A DNA stretch of 20,950 nt from Temnopleurus reevesii (lineage: Eukaryota; Echinodermata; Echinoidea; Temnopleuroida; Temnopleuridae), in the NCBI GenBank assembly GCA_036244855.1, contig BQKZ01004816.1:26641-47590 (forward strand), written 5' to 3'. This document shows positions 17,191 through 20,950 of this stretch, one piece after another. Made by a program: the position numbers and the translations under genes. The notes beneath the pieces were generated by a model, which was not told the DNA's origin, searched no databases, and saw only the letters and a program-made list of their open reading frames with translations. How positions within the stretch are numbered: the first letter of the stretch is position 1; each line of letters starts with the position of its first letter.

Positions 17191-17935
17191 TCCTTGGCGC
17201 TGGACCACATGGCCTCCACCCGATTGGTTTTCACTTGAGTGGCTGGGTCAATGAAGTGCAACGTATGATTTACAGTTCCGTGCTTAAAACCCTTTTCCAA
17301 GCTGGTGGTAAGCCGCCCACATGTCACTCCACACTATCGAGCCGGCATCCACCCATTGCTGCATGATCGGGAGGAGGGTAGCAGCATCCCTTCGTGGTAC
17401 TCGCACCAAGAAACCCTTCTTCTGAGCTGGTTGGTACCCTCCCATCACTCACACCTCCTCTCTTGCTCAATCCACGTTGTTCTTTCGCCGGCAAAAGAGA
17501 GACTCGTCTATCTCTACGATGACACCAGGGCCACCAATATACTCTGGGTGGTTGTCAAAGTAGTCAACCGCCACATCTCTGCAGAACTGTTTCCAGTCCA
17601 CTTTTGTGTGCTCCCTTATAATTATCCTAAACTCCTTTGTGATGTTGACTTGGGAAAGCTCTCTCGCTGAACCAACGCTCGACATCCACTCGTACGTCTT
17701 GCTCAATATTTGCCACAGCTCTAGGTGGGACTTCTCAAAGAAATTACACTTCCTGATGATTAAAACTATTCGGCAATTTCCATTATAGTATCTCCACGTT
17801 TCGAACTTGAGGGATGCTGTGAGAGCCACAGTTGGTACAATCCATCTCATAAGCGAGAAGACCATACCGTCTCCACCAGACAATCGTGTCATCCAGCTGG
17901 TACTTGAAGCGAGCCCCTATCTCAACGAGAGAAAT
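17190..17935 (-). pseudogene. Merlin transposase remnant, copy M4
   Basis: N-terminal pieces: RYGLLAYEMDCTNCG, then a deletion-disturbed zinc ribbon, FFEKSHLELWQILSKTYEW, with IIREHTKVDWKQFCRDVA and VIVEIDESLFCRRKNNV. At the position of the stops in M1-M3 this copy reads GGG TAC CAA CCA GCT, with no stop, and continues QKKGFLVRVPRRDAATLLPI, VDAGSIVWSDMW and TNRVEAMWSSAKDN. It therefore keeps the apparently ancestral sequence there, but it carries its own frameshift after RRKNNV and ends early. Confidence 0.84.
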
Positions 17936-18119
17936 GGACGTGAACTAGTCTTGATCGGGTAAATGTTGAGGTGGTACTTGCAGCAAGCCCCAATTTCAGT
18001 GAGAGAAATTGACGCAAACTGGTCTTGATTTGGTAAATGTTGAGGTGGTACTTGAAGTGAGCCCCAATCTCAGTGAGAGAAATGGACACAAACTAGTCTT
18101 GTCCTTAGCCTTTGGTGTT
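17898..18119 (+). repeat. Three tandem copies of a 74-bp unit
   Basis: TGGTACTTG starts at 17898, 17972 and 18046, spacing exactly 74 bp, each followed by GCCCC, CTCA-GAGAGAAAT and CTAGTCTTG-like blocks. The unit derives from the junction between the Merlin N-terminus and the uncharacterised ORF. The single-copy version is at about 14240-14300. Confidence 0.85.
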
Positions 18120-19011
18120 TCATCAGTGCCAAGGGTGAGATTTGATTCTGATGACGTCTCCACTTGTTTTGGGGAAAGCAGAAGTCGTTCATTGTTCATG
18201 TGGGCCACTGTGCGACCAGATGATAGATGATTGGCCTCCAATCCTGCTAAATCTAAAACATCTTTGATTACGGCTCCAACATTGTCAAAACGTACATGTG
18301 AAGACAGAAGATGCATACTCTTGCCTCTGGAGTGTATAACTTTTGACCCTTATCATTTCTGCTTGTGAGATTGATGGCTTTCTTTTTGTTTCTGCAAGTT
18401 TTGATTGTAATAAAGCATTAGCTTCTTTAATTTGGTTCTTTATTTCATTGTTTGCTGTTTGCAATTTTTTCTAGGGAATCATATAAGGAACCTTCAACTA
18501 CATCAGCCGATTCCATTCTGGCAACCATAATTTGTAAGTTCCTTGTTGGTTATTGGATTTGGATTTCTGGAGTGACTTTACGTTGGTCTCTTTTTATGCA
18601 AGCTTTTTTTATGCATCGTCGAGAAGATTTTTTTTGTTTTGCAATTTGTTGCTTCTGTCGTTTTTCTCTCCTGGCTTGCACTGCCATTTTGTGTGGAGAG
18701 TGTCTCTTGTTCAACACTTTGTTTCCTGTCCAAGGCTCAGATATTTCACTGGCCAAGGTCTCGTTGGCTCCGCGAAGAGCTTCAAGATCATCATGTTTTT
18801 CTACTGATGTCCTTGGGCCGAGTGGACCTCGAGATTCGGGAAGCTTGTATTCTTCTTCCTCCCAGGATTCAAACAACACTTTGTTCCTTCCCTTGCTCTT
18901 CATTAAAGCTTTGCGGTTTGACATCAACCTCATGCATTGTTGCTGTACATGTACAGTCTGTTCTCCTGGTAACTCAAGAAGGGTACCAATCATGAGCTGA
19001 CAAAGCCACAA
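18097..19011 (-). pseudogene. Uncharacterised repeated ORF (transposon-associated), broken
   Basis: The N-terminal part is open from 19011 to 18550 (about 150 codons): acidic in the middle (SWEEEEYKLPES) and then strongly basic and helical (MAVQARREKRQKQQIAKQKK). Further downstream the frame is broken: a segment with LYTPEARVCIFCLHMYV near 18290-18340, then HLLSSHVRFDNVGAVIKDVL and NLTLGTDETPK in an open frame 18316-17996. The YTPEVR and TL-D-T-K blocks recall a multicopy uncharacterised protein of invertebrate genomes; the biochemical role is unknown to me. The 5' end is shared with the 614-bp tandem units. Confidence 0.5.
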
Positions 19012-19227
19012 CGTCAGTCCAGGTAACAGAAGACGTTCGGTTATTTAGTTGACTGAGCTGGAACACTTGTTTGTTTAGGAGAGTCAGTGGTTTCCCGTTA
19101 CACTTACAGTGGCATTGCCCCAAAACAAAAAATTCCCCACTGACCAGACAAATATCTTTCCTTAAAATGGCATTGTAAACCAGCAAATATGATCCTTTTA
19201 TCGATGGGTTAGGATTGACAAGGCTTA

Positions 19228-19491
19228 TTAACTACTCACCATGGCGCTATCAATAATGCGAATCTGAGATTCCGCACCCTTCGACACCTCAGACACCAGG
19301 ACTTTCGACCGCGGCTCAACTTCGGCCAAATCCTTGGCAGCTTCACATTCGATATTGTTGATATACCTATCGACAACAGATTGGCCCCCAGATTCCAACA
19401 CAGAACCCTCATAAAACTCACGTCCAGTTTTAGCCACTTTTCGCCTCCTAAACCGCTCGACCACGGCCAATTTTATGGATTCAGGTGCCAT
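19228..19491 (-). CDS. Exon-like ORF in array unit 1, 87 codons
   Basis: Begins MAPESIKLAVVERFRRRKVA and continues through NIECEAAKDLAEVEPRSKVL to DSAM, where GTGAGTAGTT follows as a donor-like sequence before a TAA. The two other complete units carry the same segment but are 2 nt shorter near VLES, so their first and second halves are in different frames. Conserved donor and mostly conserved reading suggest a former coding exon. I recognise no domain. Confidence 0.3.
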   Translation of the reverse strand: MAPESIKLAVVERFRRRKVAKTGREFYEGSVLESGGQSVVDRYINNIECEAAKDLAEVEPRSKVLVSEVSKGAESQIRIIDSAMVSS

Positions 19492-19802
19492 AAATTTTGT
19501 TCCTTCCCTTGCTCTACACTAAAGCTTTGCGGTTTGACATCAACCTCATGCATTGTTGCTGTACATGTACAGTCTGTTCTCCTGGTAACTAAAGAAGGGT
19601 ACCAATCATGAGCTGACAAATCCACAACGTCAGTCCAGGTAACGGAAGGTGTTCGGTTATTTAGTTGACTGAGCTGGAACACATGTTTGTTTAGGAGAGT
19701 CAGTGGTTTTCCGTTACACTTACAGTAGAATTGCCCCAAAACAAAAAATTCCCCACTGACCAGACAAATATCTTTCATTAAAATGGCATTGTAAACCAGC
19801 AA
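19473..19802 (-). CDS. Open segment spanning an array unit boundary
   Basis: The segment LVYNAILMKDICLVSGEFFV through TWTDVVDLSAHDWYPS is open in the units where it can be read (18974-19186, 19473-19802, 20204-20416) with a few amino-acid differences. In this copy the usual TGA after WYPS reads TTA because CTC is CTA with a shift, so the frame continues another 40 codons into the next unit. No start codon of strength and no domain recognised; probably a relic exon. Confidence 0.25.
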   Translation of the reverse strand: MLVYNAILMKDICLVSGEFFVLGQFYCKCNGKPLTLLNKHVFQLSQLNNRTPSVTWTDVVDLSAHDWYPSLVTRRTDCTCTATMHEVDVKPQSFSVEQGKEQNLWHLNP

Positions 19803-20950
19803 ATATGATACTTTTATCGAAGGGTTAGGATTGATAAGGCTTATTAACTACTCACCATGGCGCTATCGGTAATGCAAATCTGAGAGTCAGCACCCTTTGT
19901 CACCCCAGACACCAGGACTTTCGACCGGGGCTCAACTTCGGCCAAATCCTTGGCAGCCTCACATTCGATATCGTTGATATAACAATCGACGACAGTGGCC
20001 CCTAGATTCCAACACGGAACCCACATAAAACTCACGTCCAGTTTTAGCCACTTTTCGCTTCCTAAACCGCTCGACCACGACCAATTTTATGGATTCAGAT
20101 GCCATAAATTTTGTTCCTTCACTTGCTCTTCATTAAAGCTTTGCGGTTTGACATCAACTACATGCATTGTTGCTGTACATGTACAGTCTGTTCTCCTGGT
20201 AACTCAAGAAGGGTACCAATCATGAGCTGACAAAGCGACAACGTCAGTCCAGGTAACAGAAGGTGTTTGGTTATTTAGTTGACTGAGCTGGAACACTTGT
20301 TTGTTTAGGAGAGTCAGTGGTTTCCCGTTACACTTACAGTGGAATTGCCCCAAAACAAAAAATTCCCCACTGACCAGACAAATATCTTTCATTAAAATGG
20401 CATTGTAAACCAGCAAATATGATCCTTATATCGAAGGGTTAGGATTCATAAGGTATATAAACTACTCACCATGGCACTATCGCTAATGCGAAGCTTAGAG
20501 TCAGCACCCTTCGACACCCCAGACACCGGGACTTTCGACCGGGGCTCAACTTCGGCCAAATCCTTGGCAGCTTCGCACTCGATATCGTTGATATAACAAT
20601 CGACGACAGTGGCCCCTAGATTCCAACACGGAACCCACATAAAACTCACGTCCAGTTTTAGCCACTTTTCGCCTCCTAAACCGCTCGATCACGACCAATT
20701 TTATGGATTCAGGTGCCATAAATTTTGTTCCTTCCCTTGCTCTACACTAAAGCTTTGCGGTTTGACATCAAATGCATGCATTGTTGCTTTACATGTACAG
20801 TCTGTTCTCCTGGTATTAAACTCAAGAAGGGTACCAATCATGAACTGACAAAGCCACAACGTCAGTCCAGGTAACAGAAGGTGTTTGGTTATTTAGTTGA
20901 CTGAGCTGGAACACATGTTTGTTAGGATTCATAAGGTATATGAGCTACCG

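Larger units (their letters stand above)
18881..20950 (-). repeat. Tandem array of about 614-bp units, more than three copies
   Basis: The marker CATGCATTGTTGCTG lies at 18931, 19548 and 20161, with a variant (CATGCATTGTTGCTT) at 20775, giving periods of 617, 613 and 614 bp. Units run at about 18881-19488, 19489-20101, 20102-20715 and 20716-20950 (cut by the window end). Sequence identity between units is high. Each full unit carries on the minus strand an exon-like segment starting near MAPESIKL and ending ATG plus a GTGAGT donor-like site, and a 70-codon open segment LVYNAIL through AHDWYPS. The left unit merges into the uncharacterised ORF at 18881-19011. Unit 4 has an internal deletion. 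Confidence 0.93.

Noticed and set aside
18452..19000. 182-codon plus-strand open frame rich in Phe, Ser and Cys
   Set aside because: It is antisense to the Lys/Glu-rich minus-strand ORF, which has the more protein-like composition and is repeated in the array.

Overview
The window is eukaryotic: one multi-exon gene with GT-AG introns, a MITE, microsatellites and many DNA-transposon remnants. Nothing in it looks bacterial. The gene is close to animal EDEM2, and the transposon mix (Merlin, piggyBac, CMC-like, plus a cysteine-protease ORF of the kind found in invertebrate transposons) suggests a marine invertebrate, possibly an echinoderm. I hold that taxonomic guess with low confidence because no species-specific sequence could be checked. 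One ambiguous base lies at 8587.

Bases 1-6589 hold the 3' two thirds of EDEM2 on the plus strand: six coding exons (880-1091, 1591-1732, 3510-3634, 4436-4580, 5035-5153, 6140-6589) that join in frame to 396 residues ending at a stop codon. The upstream exons lie outside the window. The introns are full of local duplications. Several copy an exon edge together with its splice site: repeated donor-site copies after the first exon, a partial second copy of exon 2, and nine partial copies of the start of exon 3 in a tandem array with a 133-bp core unit.

Bases 6590-9460 are a gene-poor stretch with an unassigned 3' UTR and a family of direct repeats at 8598-9315.

Bases 9461-10822 look like one RNA-derived insertion: an intact 291-codon intronless ORF on the minus strand, a 28-nt leader, a trailer of about 420 nt, a 19-nt poly(A) tract, and identical 10-bp direct repeats at both ends. 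I do not recognise the protein. It may be a captured viral gene or a processed copy of a host gene.

Bases 10823-18950 are a patchwork of dead DNA transposons in which every recognisable coding fragment is on the minus strand. It includes CMC-like and other transposase pieces, two piggyBac remnants, four and a fraction Merlin (ISXO2-like DDE) transposase copies, a transposon cysteine-protease fragment and an uncharacterised repeated ORF. Shared in-frame stops show that much of this grew by duplication of already dead copies rather than by transposition. Bases 18881-20950 are a tandem array of about 614-bp units that runs off the end of the window. The single orientation of all these fragments, with an apparently captured ORF beside them, resembles a one-strand piRNA cluster; that is inference.
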